From: Incurvaria masculella
Taxonomy: Eukaryota; Arthropoda; Insecta; Lepidoptera; Incurvariidae
Assembly: GCA_946894095.1 (NCBI GenBank)
Contig: OX335656.1
Location: 139,001 to 203,000 of the forward strand
Length of the DNA: 64,000 nt
Direction of reading: 5' to 3'
Position numbers and translations under genes: made by a program. Below, in pieces: positions 51,997 to 63,990 of the stretch (positions are counted from its first letter, which is position 1; every line of letters begins with the position of its first letter). Under the pieces are notes generated by a model, which searched no databases, was not told the origin of the DNA, and was given only the letters and a program-made list of their open reading frames with translations.

Positions 51997-54280
51997 CATT
52001 TCATTTCATTTATTTCGGCATGGCCACCACAGGTAGCTCTTAGCCACGTCAATAAATCATACATACAATTATAATCAATAAACAGTTATAGCATTACCTA
52101 CTTAATACGAATTGTAAAATTCTATGGAATTATGAATAAAGTGTTAATTATCTTATCATCTTTTAAAAAATCGTCAATTTTATAGTAAGCTTTCTTTAAA
52201 ATAATTTGTCTGATTGTCCTTTTAAAACTATTAATTTCTTTTTTAACAATGCATAGCGGGAGTTTATTGAAGAACCTGACGCTATTGCAGATAAAGCTCT
52301 TAGAAGTTTTACTGCGCTTCACTAGAGGTAGTCTTATTAGATCTTTGGCTCTAGTGTTGTAGCCATGGTAATCTTTGTTAAAATGGGCATTTTCCAAATT
52401 GTTTCGGGCATACATGAGACACTGTGATATATACTCACTTGGAAGCGTAAGTATAGCGTTTTCCGAGAATGCGGCACGGCAGGAATCTCTTGGTTTCATG
52501 CCTAGCACGGCACGCATCGCACGTTTTTGTAATTTAAAAATGCGCTCCCAAGTAGCACCATTACCCCAAAACAAAGTCCATACGTCATATTACTATGAAA
52601 ATAAGAGTGGTAAACTGTTTTCGCAGCTTTGACGCCACATAGGGTACGAATTTTACGTATTGCGTAAATCGCTGAATTAAATTTATTTGCAATATGGTTG
52701 ATGTGAGCGTCCCATTTTAAACCCATGTCCACGTACAAACCAAGGAACTTAACTACATGCACACAAGTTAGAGCGGTATCTCCTATATTTAATTTGATGT
52801 TAGAAGTATATCTTCGTAATGAGAATTGGACAAAATTAGTTTTTGCAGCATTAAGAAGGAGGTGGTTCACTTGGAACCAGTTATGTAATTTTTCAATGAT
52901 GGGATCAATATTCAGTGTATCTCCATTCCTTCTATTATAGTCAAAAATAAGAGATGTGTCGTCAGCAAACATTACAATATGGGTTGTTTTGAGAGTACAT
53001 ACTGGTAGATCATTTATGTAGATAATAAATAGAAGTGGGCCTAAGATTGAGCCTTGGGGAACTCCTCGGTTCACAGAAGCTGCTTCTGATCTAACATCAT
53101 GGAGCTGAGTATACTGGATTCTGCCTGTAAGATATGAACGAATTAGATCTAGCGAGTTTCCTCTAATGCCATAGTGCTCAAGCTTTGATAGTAGAAGTTC
53201 ATGATTGACGCAGTCGAAAGCTTTTGATAGGTCACAGAATAGTCCTAAGCTACCTATATTTTTGTCAAGACATGAATAGACTGATGTCAGCATGTTGGCT
53301 ATAGCAGTTCCTGTAGACTTATTTTTTTGAAATCCGAATTGCTGAGGGTTTATGAGATAATTTTTATTTAAAAAATTGATTAATCTATTGTACATCATTT
53401 TTTCAAAGATTTTGCTGATACATGGTAGTATAGAAATGGGTCTAAAGTTATTGAAGTCCTTCTTCGATCCTTTTTTATGGATCGGGCAAACTTTGGCAGC
53501 TTTAAGAGTGCTTGGGAAGGTTCCTTCTGAGACGCATTGGTTAAATAGGTAACATAAGTGTTATTCAAAGTGCTGTAGAATTATTTTCAAAAGTTTGGTT
53601 GATAATCCCCATAAATCTTCAGAATGCTTAGTTTTTAGTGATTTAATGGTTTTTAATATTTCATGTTTGCTTATGTTCCTAAAAATTAATATACCATTAC
53701 TTCGTGGAGTGTACGCCTTCAGGTAGTCCATTGCTTCTTTAATGGATGGGCTAAAGTTTGAAGTTAACTTATCTGCAATAGAACTAAAAAAAATTTTGAA
53801 TTTATTGACATGTTCCTTATTTGGATTTTTCTCAGTCTTATCAATATTTATTTTATTAGAACCAGTTTCTTGTTTTATTATTTTCCATGTAGTTTTCACC
53901 TTGTTATCGGAGTTAAGTATTTGATCTCTAAGATGTATTCTTTTAGCTTGCAACGTTACCTTTTTAAATATATTAGAATAGGTTTTGACATAATTAACAA
54001 ATTGGTTATCTTTTCTATTATACTTATTGCGGTAAAGGCAGAACAATTTCTCGCGTGAAACTCTGATGCCCGGGGTGATCCACATATTTTTCGAGTATTG
54101 TAGACACACATTTACAGTTTTAAATGGCATATGCGCGTCAATTGCAATAACCAGATTTTTAAAGAATAATACAAAATTGCTGTTTGCATCCTTATGGTAA
54201 TCATTAAATCTGAACAGAGAGTCAGTTAGGTTTACAAAATTGACAATACTTTGGTTGTCCCATTTCCTCTTTCTAATTTT
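51997..54280 (-). mobile_element. 5'-truncated CR1/Jockey-type LINE with (AAATG)n tail
   Basis: The tail appears on the plus strand as tttcatttcatttcatttat at about 51995. The pol region runs right to left to about 54280, where the endonuclease is already lost. It is the same family as 3900-7533 by tail type and by C-terminal sequence (FICNSVRFFNKLP compared with FVCNSLKFYNKLPGD). Confidence 0.85.
52122..54130 (-). pseudogene. LINE reverse transcriptase with one stop and one frameshift
   Basis: From the right: VKTTWKIIKQETGSNKINID, then (after a stop near 53561) NNFRPISILPCISKIFEK, LGLFCDLSKAFDCVNHELLL, NRGVPQGSILGPLLFIIYIN and VMFADDTSLIFDYN. A frameshift near 52560 leads to the end frame WERIFKLQKRAMRAVLGM and FKRTIRQIILKKAYYKID. 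It lies between DNAI1 and PIGO and is not part of either. Confidence 0.9.
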
Positions 54281-55920
54281 TGTTTAGGTAATTTTATTTT
54301 TTGTTTTCATAAGGTCATTGTATTCAAAGTGTCTAGTTACCGAGAAATACATTTTTGAAATGAATGTTTTAGTCTAGTGAAATTTGACGCAACGTTGTAA
54401 CCATATGCATGGTTACAACGTATTGGTATGGAACCCAGATCCCACGTGGCGTATCAGGCTAGTGTCATGACAGTGGCAGTGACAGGCGGGGTCATGTACC
54501 ACCTATTTTTGCTAAATCCATTTACCGGAAGAAACAGTATTCTGGTAGCAGCTATTCCGATAGCTATATTCTAAATAGTTACAAGACTACAACTAGATGG
54601 CGCCTTATGCATTTTACTGTTAGTTTTGTTATTTCAATTAAAAAAACCTTCGAAATTTAAATCCACGCCTACGCGCGCAATAAAATAAATTTAATTTAAA
54701 AATTTTATAAAAATGTGGATCATGAGATCAACATTTCTTACCGTACAAAGAAAATGATTGAGCGCCATTTATCGGCAAATAGCAAGAGCGATAGCAAGAG
54801 TGTTTGAATATTGACTCAAATTATAAAATATGAGGTGATTTACTGAAAAATAAAACGTAATTCCACCTACAAACTTTAGATTAGTTTCTCCTGTGTAATG
54901 TTTGCAACATTTTACTCAGTATCTGATCGTGTAATCGATTGTTCGCCGAAAATTGCATCGCAGACCACAATGTTGTCCCACAACCTAACAGCGCCAGCGC
55001 CATGTCGCGAATGACGCTAAGCCACGCCTCCTTATCACGTTGGCTGTGACGTAGAGACCCAGTTCGTGGACACAGACCCAATGTGCTTAGACCATCTCCT
55101 CTCTACCTCCCTCCTCCGTGATCGGGTGTCTACGGCGAGTCCACCCCGATCGTGCGCTGTTTGATCGGGATGTACACAGTCGACATTAATTTATCGATGT
55201 TTGGGTTTCCTTATGGGCTACATTAAATTTAAATATTTTATTGCAGTTAAAAAAATATTTTGAAAATCGGTACCTAAAGGTTACTTTGGTCAATTGGTTT
55301 TGTTTTCAGATTTGGAGAAAAAAACCGCGATTTGGAACTTTTTTGTTACTGCACAGATTTCTTTATCGATCTGAGGTTTACTTTGGTCACGAAACGCGAT
55401 TTTGTTTTCAGATTTGGAGAAAAGTGCCCGCCATTTGAAACTGTTTTTGTTACTGAAAGGATTTCTTTCTTCTGATCTGTGATCTACCTGCCTGTCATGT
55501 CCAAATTTCTTATGTTTATATCTTGGGAAACACTAGTCGTGGACTTATTATGCGACCACTCAAAGTAAGCGTCCGACCTGATCTACCTGATCTACCTGCC
55601 TGTCATGTTAGTTTATTTATTTTGGTTATATCTTGGGAACCTATCATGCGAACACTTGTAGTAAACACCCCGTTTTATTTGTTTTCCCGCCAGAATGGAT
55701 TGTGACGACTCAAAGGACGATTTACTTCTTACGATCGCATTCTTGGCATCAAAAAAGAATAACTTCGCCGTTATTGGATCCATCCGCTAAATACCAGAAT
55801 ACTAATAGGTAGCCAGTTTTATCTCAAAAGAGGAAAATTGCTAGCCCATCCTGACAATCCTTTATTGCACCCCTTTTAATATTGGTTACAACAGGCGGGT
55901 TTAATGCCGAAGGGCATTCC
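54281..55920. other. Intergenic AT-rich sequence, nothing recognised
   Basis: Two similar pieces, gttttcagatttggagaaaa at about 55304 and again near 55400, with repeated gatctacctgcctgtcatgt near 55483 and 55585, suggest small local duplications. No gene seen. Confidence 0.4.
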
Positions 55921-55924
55921 TCAT

Positions 55925-56055
55925 TTAACCGTGCTCATAAAGGGAAGGTTCTAGCATGTCAACTAATTCCTTCGGGAATGTGGTGTATTGGGACAATATT
56001 ATGACAGTAGTTGTGTGGTATTAGCCATCCATGTCAAGTTACATAAAAAAAACCA
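55925..56055 (+). repeat. SINE tail fragment
   Basis: It contains cgtgctcataaagggaaggt, tgtggtgtattgggacaata, and ends catgtcaagttacataaaaa. Same body as the other SINEs. Confidence 0.7.
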
Positions 56056-56550
56056 TTGCATCTGCGTCAAATATGTTTATATCAACAACGTAGGTAACGT
56101 CCCGCGGACAACCGTATGTAATCTGTTGCTATAATTATATACACGGTGTTAAACAAGTTCGCGACATTTCCGAAAGGGGGTTATTTTGGGTCGCATAATG
56201 ATTCCGAAAACGAAGGTTTTTCTTTGTTTTGACCTTTTTTTCAAAATTTTCGATTTCTAATACTAGTATGAGAACATAGTATTTCGTAATAGGAATCGCA
56301 CTGCATTCATAAAAAGTTCTAAAATAGGTTTTTTTTTAAATAAGTGTGAAAATTTACAATCGGATCGACGCGATACAATTGGCGGCGGCGCGCAGTCAGC
56401 TGCGAGACAGCAAACGCGTGACCTTGGCAGTGGCGCGTACATATGGCGTGCTTACACCATTCCAAAGGGAAATTGTCGCTGAGGTAAAAGTTTGGATTAA
56501 ATCTGCATTTGTTTTACTATTCTATATATAATTCTAATTCTATTACTATA

Positions 56551-56917
56551 GTATTGTCAGCCTCCGAAAGCTCTCCGAAGTTAAGCAACGCTGGGTCCGG
56601 TCTGGTCTTGGATGGGTGACCATTCGACCGTTGAGAGAGGCTGGCCGTGGTTCGGATTCCACGTTAAGCTGTAGGTCCCCTTCCTTACTTACTAGGTGGT
56701 AGGGTTTATCCCGCCCGGGTTGGTACCATCGCATTGGATGAACGATGGTCGAAGCGGCAATGAAAATTGTCCGTGTTTTCCATCCAGTTCAATGTAGCCG
56801 TGCAATATAAGGAAGGTCCTGGCATGGCACCTAGTTCCCATGTGGTGTGTTGGGCTAATACCATGACAAAACTTGTGGTATTAGCCATCCATGTCCAGTC
56901 ACATAAAAAAAAAACTA
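56551..56917 (+). repeat. 5S rRNA-headed SINE
   Basis: The head ctccgaagttaagcaacgct, then gggtccggtctggtcttgga and tgggtgacc, carries the internal promoter of 5S rRNA (box A and box C). The rest of a 5S gene is absent. The body (taggtccccttccttactta, cgcccgggttggtaccatcg) and tail (tagccatccatgtccagtca then A run) are shared with the tRNA-headed SINEs at 48868 and 63605. Confidence 0.8.
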
Positions 56918-57276
56918 TTTTAGATTAAATTTTTAAATACCACAAAATGATCAGTATACGAAATAGTTAAATAATCGACAAGAAAATAGTAATGTCGCGA
57001 AAAAAATTAACACCGTGCATAAATATATATAATTATAGTCTGTGGCGCAGAATGACTCATTCCGTACGGGTTTTCTTCGAGCGTGTGTGGCGGATGATAG
57101 GACATTTACGACGATAGAACATTTCGGAACACTTTTGTTATTATTCATCCAAGTTTCATCCAGAGAGTCACTGCAGTGAGACAAAGACTGAGGTCCATGG
57201 AGTTCCTTTGTATTGTTAGCTGTAGCGCGGGGACTGCTCGCCGCTCGCTTTTCGCTGCTTGCTGCTCGCGGCTCGC

Positions 57277-57369
57277 TCAGTCGTCCTCAAACTTCTCGTC
57301 GAGCAGACCGGGCCCGGTTGCAAGCGGGGGCTCGCGCACCAGGCTCAGCAGCTTGTCGAGTTTCATTAT
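57277..57369 (-). CDS. DNAI1: Axonemal dynein intermediate chain (DNAI1-type), last coding exon
   Basis: The acceptor is gcgtgcaatgcag. The exon encodes IMKLDKLLSLVREPPLATGP, then GLLDEKFEDD and a TGA at 57277-57279. The IxKLDKLLxLVRE block is the C-terminal signature of DNAI1-type chains (human EIAKLDKLLNLVREVK). The insect protein has a longer acidic tail. Phase 0 joins exactly to the exon at 60114-60207 across a 2.7-kb intron that contains a LINE fragment and a TTAA-element copy. The gene is in the same orientation as PIGO and ends 6.7 kb upstream of it. Confidence 0.87.
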   Translation of the reverse strand: MMKLDKLLSLVREPPLATGPGLLDEKFEDD

Positions 57370-57628
57370 CTGCATTGCACGCATAAACACAACGATATAT
57401 TAATATGCAACTGTTGCAACGGCCACTGCATAAAATTTACTTTTTTCTAAATTTACTCTACTAGTTAGATTTTCCATGCAAAGAAGTTCATTCATTTAGT
57501 GTAAAAATAATGTAATGGTCCGTAAGAACGTAGGACCGTTGTAGGTTATTGGACATGGACGGTTATCACACCTACCGTAGCCTAACAGGCCACGTAGGAT
57601 CTAGGTTCCATGCCAAGACCTTCCTGAA

Positions 57629-58170
57629 GGTGGCCCATCCCGCTCATCTCCCCATACAAAAGGGGAAAGAAGATCACGCCCATATTTCTTGTTAGATATC
57701 CAAAATTTTGCTCAAAATAGCTTTATTTGATCGAACTAGATGTCTGATGACCATTGGCATTGTAAAATTGTGTTTGGTTTCTAAGTTATAAGGTCCGAAA
57801 TTTCGAATTTTTCGCGCGTTTTCTACAATAACTTTGGAGGTGGATTACGCAATGATAAAGTAAGAACATCTTAAAAAGATTAGTCATCAGACATAGCTTA
57901 GTTAATCAAAATTTATAATCTATTTGGTTTTTGTTAGATTTTTGACTACAGCGGTCGTGGTTTACATTTAGCTATAAGTCGTTTTGAAATTAAAATTGTC
58001 GTAAATCTTACCAAATCATACACTATGCTCATTGTCTTTTTTGTGGACATTAAGCATCTTCCTCATCACGGATCTTGCCTTTTTCTTTGAAACATAGAAG
58101 GGCCCAGAGCGCGACAGCACGGCTTTGTTTGTACCGTGCCCGCGAATGAGTTAGTTCCGACGGGTTGGTT
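57629..58170. mobile_element. TTAA-family miniature transposon, decayed copy in DNAI1 intron
   Basis: The left end ggtggcccatcccgctcatc and internal text (agatgtctgatgaccattgg, ttcgcgcgttttctacaata) match the 45081 copy. The right end is damaged (cgacgggttggtt). Flanking TTAA is no longer present, so the copy is old. Confidence 0.75.
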
Positions 58171-58379
58171 ACAACATCGCGTCAAATTACAATAGACGAA
58201 AATATAAATTTCAAAAAAAATATGTCAGATACTACATATATACACTTTAGAGAAAAAACTATTTGCTTTTAGTCTTAGAAAAACATGACGATTACGCTAA
58301 AAAAAATTATATAGTTGCCGTTGCAACACCTGTATAACACACTTAGTGACATTCTACAAAATCTGCATCAGATGGAACT

Positions 58380-58515
58380 CCTTATACCTACCACACCTAA
58401 CTCTGCCGAGATTAGCCCAACATGCCATTCTGTTGTGCCGTATGGGTTTTGGCACTTTAAGGATATATATAAGGATCGCCGGTCAGGCTATCTATGTCGG
58501 GTTCCATAAAAAAAA
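58380..58515 (+). repeat. Diverged SINE-like tail
   Basis: The order gattagcccaacatgccatt, then tcaggctatctatgtcgggt and tccataaaaaaaaa resembles the shared SINE tail with changes. Noncoding. Confidence 0.4.
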
Positions 58516-58859
58516 AATTGATTAATTTGCAAATTATCGGAAAATATTTCTTAATTTGACCGCGGAAACAGGCACGAGCCATTATATGAAACTTCATCGC
58601 CTCATTATCCTCTGAAGGTGCGCGGTAAAAATGTATTGAGTTTTAACCTATGCAAAGAGGTCTACAGCTCAGACAGCCACTAGTATTTTGCTGTTTCGTA
58701 TTATTGAGGCAATTATCGATAGATCTAGCAACACCGCCTGCCATAGCCCCGAGGCGAGGGGAGCGACGAGAATTTGCCACTCTTAATTATTCATAGAAGA
58801 ATGAAACTATTGAATCCGAGTGAGATGGGGAAACAAAACAAGGTTCAACTCTACGGCAT

Positions 58860-59634
58860 CTAACGGTGAGTAACGACCACCAAAAGCTTTGCTGAAATCA
58901 GTATAGATTACATGGAATTCCAGGTTTTAATCGAGTGACCTTATAGCGTCATGGCAAAATACTGATAAATTTGTGACTGTGGATTTTTTTGGCAAAAATC
59001 CATGCTGTTCGGGAATGATTTGGTAATTTACGTGGCTAAAAATTTTTTTCTGGACGATAGATTCAAAAACTTTTCCCATGGCTGGTAGAATGGAAATATG
59101 ACGATAGTTACCAACATAAGATGTATCTCCTTTTTTATGAATGGGTGTAACACGTGCTGTTTTCCATAAAACAGGGAATATGCCTAGGTCTAGTGATTTA
59201 TTGAAGATTTTGGACAAGGGTTCAGCTATGACTTTCGCACAATTCCTTAAAAAGACTGCAGGTACTTCATCCGGACCTGCGCTTTTACAACTATCGAGAG
59301 TTAACAGAGCTTTTTGTACTTCGGATTTAGTGATTTCACATTTACTGAATGTGTCCGTGATTGTTGCAACTTGGTCAATAGGTGGGGTGAAGTTTATATC
59401 AGGATGCTTATAATTGGTCTTAAAAAAATTTGCAAAAATATTTGATATAGATGGACCATCAGTAGCCGATTTGTTTTCATAAGTCATATTGTCGGGTATG
59501 CCATTACTATTTTGTTTTATGTTTTTAACAAATTTCCAGAAATATTTGGGATTTTTTGCTATACTTTCTTCTGATAGGGATTTATATTTGCCATAGCAGA
59601 TCGTTATCATATGAGCACAGCGATTACGGAGCAT
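58860..59634 (-). pseudogene. CR1-like LINE reverse transcriptase fragment
   Basis: The frame includes NPKYFWKFVKNIKQNSNGIP, SAGPDEVPAVFLRNCAKVIA, VGNYRHISILPAMGKVFE and IIPEQHGFLPKKSTVTN, then after a stop VIYTDFSKAF. Only the N-terminal half of the reverse transcriptase remains. It sits between the two DNAI1 exons. Confidence 0.85.
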
Positions 59635-60113
59635 GAATAGCTTGTGGATATTATGGGTTACCCGCTCTTATTTACTTAATCTGTGGGGTACCCCATGGAG
59701 CTCTTATTTACCTAATCTGTGCCCATGGAGGTCGTGGATATGAGTACCACATGGTTAGCCATACAATTTTTCATCAATTTCAAGATTTTCTTTGAGACAT
59801 AAGATAGTTACCATGTCTAATTTCATGCTGTTCTGGCCTATACAAAGTTTTTGTAAACAAGCTTGCTCATTACACGCTCTTTAGATGATTGTACTATACA
59901 TAGAAAGGGGACGGAGAGGCGTGTTCATGCAGCTCTGAAGAGCATTCTCCCTGGTAGAGACGACAGAACACAGAGGGAGACTCGACATCCCTTCGGAGTT
60001 GGCGGGTTTCTGAATTCTGGGATGCGTCGGGGTCGTCGGTGATATATGGCATGTATGGCCAGATTTACACAAGTATACCTGTTCAAGTATATCAGTAAAG
60101 AAGTGTGGAATAC

Positions 60114-60207
60114 CTGGAGCGTGCGCTGGTCGAGGCCCTGCTGCTTCTTGGGCGCCTTGCACATGACGCGCAGGTTGGGCGACAGCTTCAGCACGTGGCA
60201 CGTGCCC
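60114..60207 (-). CDS. DNAI1: Axonemal dynein intermediate chain (DNAI1-type), penultimate exon
   Basis: The exon is 94 bp with acceptor gtgcgtgcgcag and donor CTCCAG followed by gtattc. It encodes GTCHVLKLSPNLRVMCKAPK and then KQQGLDQRTLQ. The LKLSPNLR block followed by a basic linker is diagnostic of the end of the WD40 propeller of DNAI1, an outer-arm dynein intermediate chain of motile axonemes (in insects, chiefly sperm and sensory cilia). The split first codon fits the preceding DDRG block of the family. Upstream exons are not seen in the 3.8 kb to the right and should lie beyond the window. Confidence 0.85.
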
Positions 60208-60209
60208 CT

Positions 60210-60812
60210 GCGCACGCACGCACCGGCTCATTACTGCGACATTTACTCTCACCTTCACTTCAATAAGGGCGCAAGCTAAACCACATATTTTTTAAATAAC
60301 CGACTCCTCATTTAGAAATTGAACGAGGCTAACAATAGCGGTTTCTTGACTCGGAGACCACGGGCTCGAGTCCCGGTGAGCGTCTCTTTATTGCGCATTG
60401 TTGTCGAGAATAATAATGATAAATATAATAAAATTATTTAATATTCACCATTATAAAAAAAAGTTTACAAAAGGCGGGCCTAATGCAAAAATGCATTCTC
60501 TTCGTACCTACCCTTGGGACGTAGAAAAGGTGTTAGGCAGAGGCTGTGTTTACGGAAAAAGAGTCACTATAATAAGGGAATGGCTAACAGTAAAGTGCCG
60601 TATAAAGTGGAACGGCATGTGAACCAAGCAATTTGAAGCGATTCTTCGGTTGACTCGGAGCAGCAGGGTTATTCAGTGTGCAGTAAAGAAGTGATAGGGT
60701 GTGAACATTTCTGCGTTTTCTAATGGATACTCAATATCACCTGTACGGAAAAACGGGGATTACCCGACTGCGAAAGAAGGAGGGTTATGTTTTTCGAGTG
60801 TATGTATGTATG

Positions 60813-60846
<34 letters not shown>

Positions 60847-61700
60847 TGTATGTATATTTCTTTGGCACCCCCTGCAGCCTAAACGGCTTGATGGATTTTA
60901 GCTTAAGAGGTGTCGTTAGATTCGTCTTAATTGTGAGAGTGACACTGGGTACATCAAAATCATAAAATGTTTTCAAATATTTTTTTTTTCTTGAAACCTA
61001 TCGAGTGGGGTATCAAACTAAAGGGTTTCTAAATAGTTTACAAAAATATTTGCAACTTATATGTTTAAGTGTAATTTGGAATAAGAAATTCCAAAAACAT
61101 CAAAACATTCAACGTTAAAAATTAATTAAATGATTTTTGTTTAAGCAAGCGCGCTTGTCACACCAACTCAGGTCATATACTCCTCTTTTCACTACCTCCA
61201 GCTATATGGAATGTAGTTTCGGTTACATTGCATATTTATATGGTGTAACCGAAAGATAACTTTGGGATGTCTGTAACGGGCGATAATCAGATAGATTTTC
61301 GACATTCTCGGTCGCCGCATAGACCGATATCACCATCATTGCTTTACTATCAGCATTCTGCACCTGCACAGCTCATAAATCCATACTTCCGTTGTCAATG
61401 GGTGTCACGCTGGGGAAGGTCCGCTTGTTCCACAAGAGGGCAATCTGATAATTTTTAGCAAAAAGCTTTACCAAAGATAAGAAAACTTTCCATGAAGATG
61501 TCGTCAGTCCCCTGATGAGGACTTATGTTACATAGGGTACATAAGATATGATTGTCATCATAATATCGCTGATCTTTAACCGTGCGTCCTTGGGAGCAGT
61601 GGGAAGGAAAAGCACGGCTTTGCCAAAGTTGGGTTTATCATCATTTATCACATATTATTAACACGTTATATTATTCAAAATAATAAACCAGGAGGTCATG
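60210..61700. other. DNAI1 intron; tRNA-like fragment and microsatellite only
   Basis: Near 60340-60390 cgggctcgagtcccggtgag resembles a Pol III box B. A tatg repeat occupies 60797-60855. No further DNAI1 exon is recognisable here. Confidence 0.45.
60797..60855. repeat. (TATG)n microsatellite
   Basis: About fourteen tatg units with one interruption (tatatatg). Confidence 0.95.
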
Positions 61701-61764
61701 GACGGATTAAATCATGAACATTATATTTTGATGGGCTTTGGAGGCAAGAAAAGCCATAAACGCT

Positions 61765-61860
61765 CAGTTGGGATGTAACAGTTTATAAGCTCCAAGGTAA
61801 CACATTCGATCGGGCGATTGTGGACCTCGGGCCCACATATATTTGCAAACGATGAATCCA
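61765..61860 (+). pseudogene. Possible PIF1/Helitron helicase fragment
   Basis: The plus strand reads VYKLQGNTFDRAIVDLGP, resembling the KLQGxTxDxAVVDLG motif near the C-terminus of PIF1-type helicases carried by Helitrons. The expected ALSRV motif is not legible. Short and uncertain. Confidence 0.35.
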
Positions 61861-62109
61861 GGTCTCTTTCGCCGCATCCAGTTAAAGTTCTAATCTTTGA
61901 AACTGGAACTGAACTAGCACAATAATTAAATAAAAATGGCTTTAACAATGCTTTTGACTCACATTCAAAGCTGTCAGTCAAGAGACAACTTCCAGTCTTA
62001 TGAAGTAGTGGATATAAATATTATAAACATGGTTATTATGGAGATTATTGAATTTTAACTAGCAGTTAGTTTATACATGGATGAAATCCTGCGATCAAAG
62101 CGATTACTA

Positions 62110-63154
62110 CAGGGTCCGTCACTTGAACTGTTACTTCTATTTTCAAAATAATAATGACAGCGCGCCAAATTTTGGTGAAACGTCAATTTGTTTCATTGTT
62201 TTTAAGTGGGCGAAAAGAGCGGGAACAAATTTGAATTGTATAATAAATTTTCGCAATGGATATTAACCTAACATTGTTATCGTTTTGTATTTGACCGGAA
62301 AATCACAACCAGTCATCGTTCGGGAGCTCCGACATTTACATGTGAACAAAATGTTAGTGCATCGAACCATTAAGCGTTATAACCTAGCATTGCTAAACGG
62401 CATAGAGGCGGTCATCCGAAAATAGCAGTATCACATGATATGGTTCGAAAGGTAAAGGCTCGAATTAAAGGAAATCCTCACCAGTGTTCTGCAAAATTTG
62501 CGAAAAATCAGACAATACCCGACTCAAGTATGTAATCGGCGCATACTGAAATAAAAATAAATGCAACTGAAGCCCTACCAACAAGATACAAAAATTACAG
62601 CATTTTAGTTCAGCGCAGAAGGCAGTTCGACTACAAAGAGGTTAAGCTCTGAAAGTCTTGCGTGGCGATCTGGAAAACATTGTTTTTTCTGATGAACATT
62701 TTTTTACTGTCTAACAGTATATAAACAAACAACATTTTCGTGTTTGGCTACAGGGCAAATCCAACGAGAATTTAGACGATGGAGTTCCCGTTCGTAAGCA
62801 AGCGCCCGCTTCTGTTATGCTCTCGGCTGCAGTGACAGCAAATAGTCGCTATTCACTCGTGTTTATCGAGAAGGGCGTCAAAGTCAACCAGCAAGTGTGT
62901 GCAAAAGGTGTTAAATGAGGCGCTCATACCATGTGCACGTGTAAACAATGCAGTACGAAACGCTTGACGTTCCAACAACACTCAGCATCGTCTCAGAAAG
63001 CTCTTATCTATGGATCAAAGGAGGCTATATCGAACAATAACAATTATTGTCTTAAAATTAAATGTTTTATTGTGATATAATCTTTAATGAACCTTACTTC
63101 AATTAACTAAATAACATCATTTTCAATTGTTAACACTTCGAGTGACGGACCCTG
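62110..63154 (+). mobile_element. Inactive Tc1/mariner-type transposon
   Basis: Inverted ends cagggtccgtcacttgaa (62110) and ttcgagtgacggaccctg (63137-63154) are flanked by TA. Inside, degraded frames show RRGRPKIAVSHDMVRKVKAR at the DNA-binding region and, later, text equivalent to the family's SVMVW and DE-box region. Many stops. Confidence 0.8.
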
Positions 63155-63254
63155 TATAAAACCACAGGATTTGAGTGTCGAACTGTTCGCTTATAAATTT
63201 AGTGTAACTGTAATCAACGATGATGAGAGGGAGATTCTAAAAAAACCATATATA

Positions 63255-63461
63255 GGGTGTTAACGGAGATATGGTCCAAAAGCTAACCACGTATTCCTCG
63301 GCATATTTGGAGCTAAAAAGGTAGAAGATATTTTGTTGTACGACTTGAAAAAGATCCTCCCCATACATTTTAAATACCTACAAATAAAATGTATATCCTT
63401 TTTGTTTCAAATATGCCAAGGAATACGTTAACGTTTGGACCATACCTCCACTAAAACCTTG
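63255..63461. mobile_element. MITE with about 60-bp terminal inverted repeats
   Basis: The left end gggtgttaacggagatatgg tccaaa and the right end tttggaccatacctccacta are inverted copies that diverge modestly (gttaac/gtttta). The insertion is flanked by TA. It lies just right of the Tc1/mariner element. Confidence 0.75.
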
Positions 63462-63604
63462 TATATATCGGCATATGATCAAAATTCGTTGAATGAGGGA
63501 ATCTCATTCTATGAACTGATGACTTCATTAAAGCCTTAAAGATAACATGAAGAAACTTTTGGAAAATGTAGTTTTGGTTCAATATCAATTAAAAAAACTC
63601 TATT

Positions 63605-63990
63605 TGTTACACCTCGTAGTGTAGGGACTAAAATATTGCCTTTCATGCAAGAGGTTATGGGTTTAAATCCTCGCATCTGTTATACACCACTTTATCTTGC
63701 GAGTTGTTCATGGTTCAGAACCCATGTAAAACTGTAGGTCACCTTACCCTACTAGGTGACAGGGTTAAGCCCGCCTGGGTTGGTATCACCGCATTAGGAA
63801 AAACTATGGACGAAGTGGCAATAGATCATTGTCTGTATTTTCCACCCATGGTATCCGTGTGTAGCCGTGATTCTGTGTAAAGGAAGGTCCTGGCCTGTCA
63901 CCTAATTCCTTCTGGAATTTGTTGAATTAGGCTTATATCATAACGGTAGTTGTGTTACATTAGCCATCCATGTCAGGTTCCATAATAATA
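63605..63990 (+). repeat. tRNA-headed SINE
   Basis: The head cctcgtagtgtagggactaa (box A) to ttatgggtttaaatcctcgc (box B), body tgtaggtcaccttaccctac and gcccgcctgggttggtatca, tail tagccatccatgtcaggttc. It shares the body of the other two SINEs but has a different tRNA-like head from 48868-49265. Confidence 0.75.

Noticed and set aside
56551..56640. Genuine 5S rRNA gene
   Set aside because: Only the internal promoter part is 5S-like. The ends diverge and lead into a SINE body and A-rich tail.
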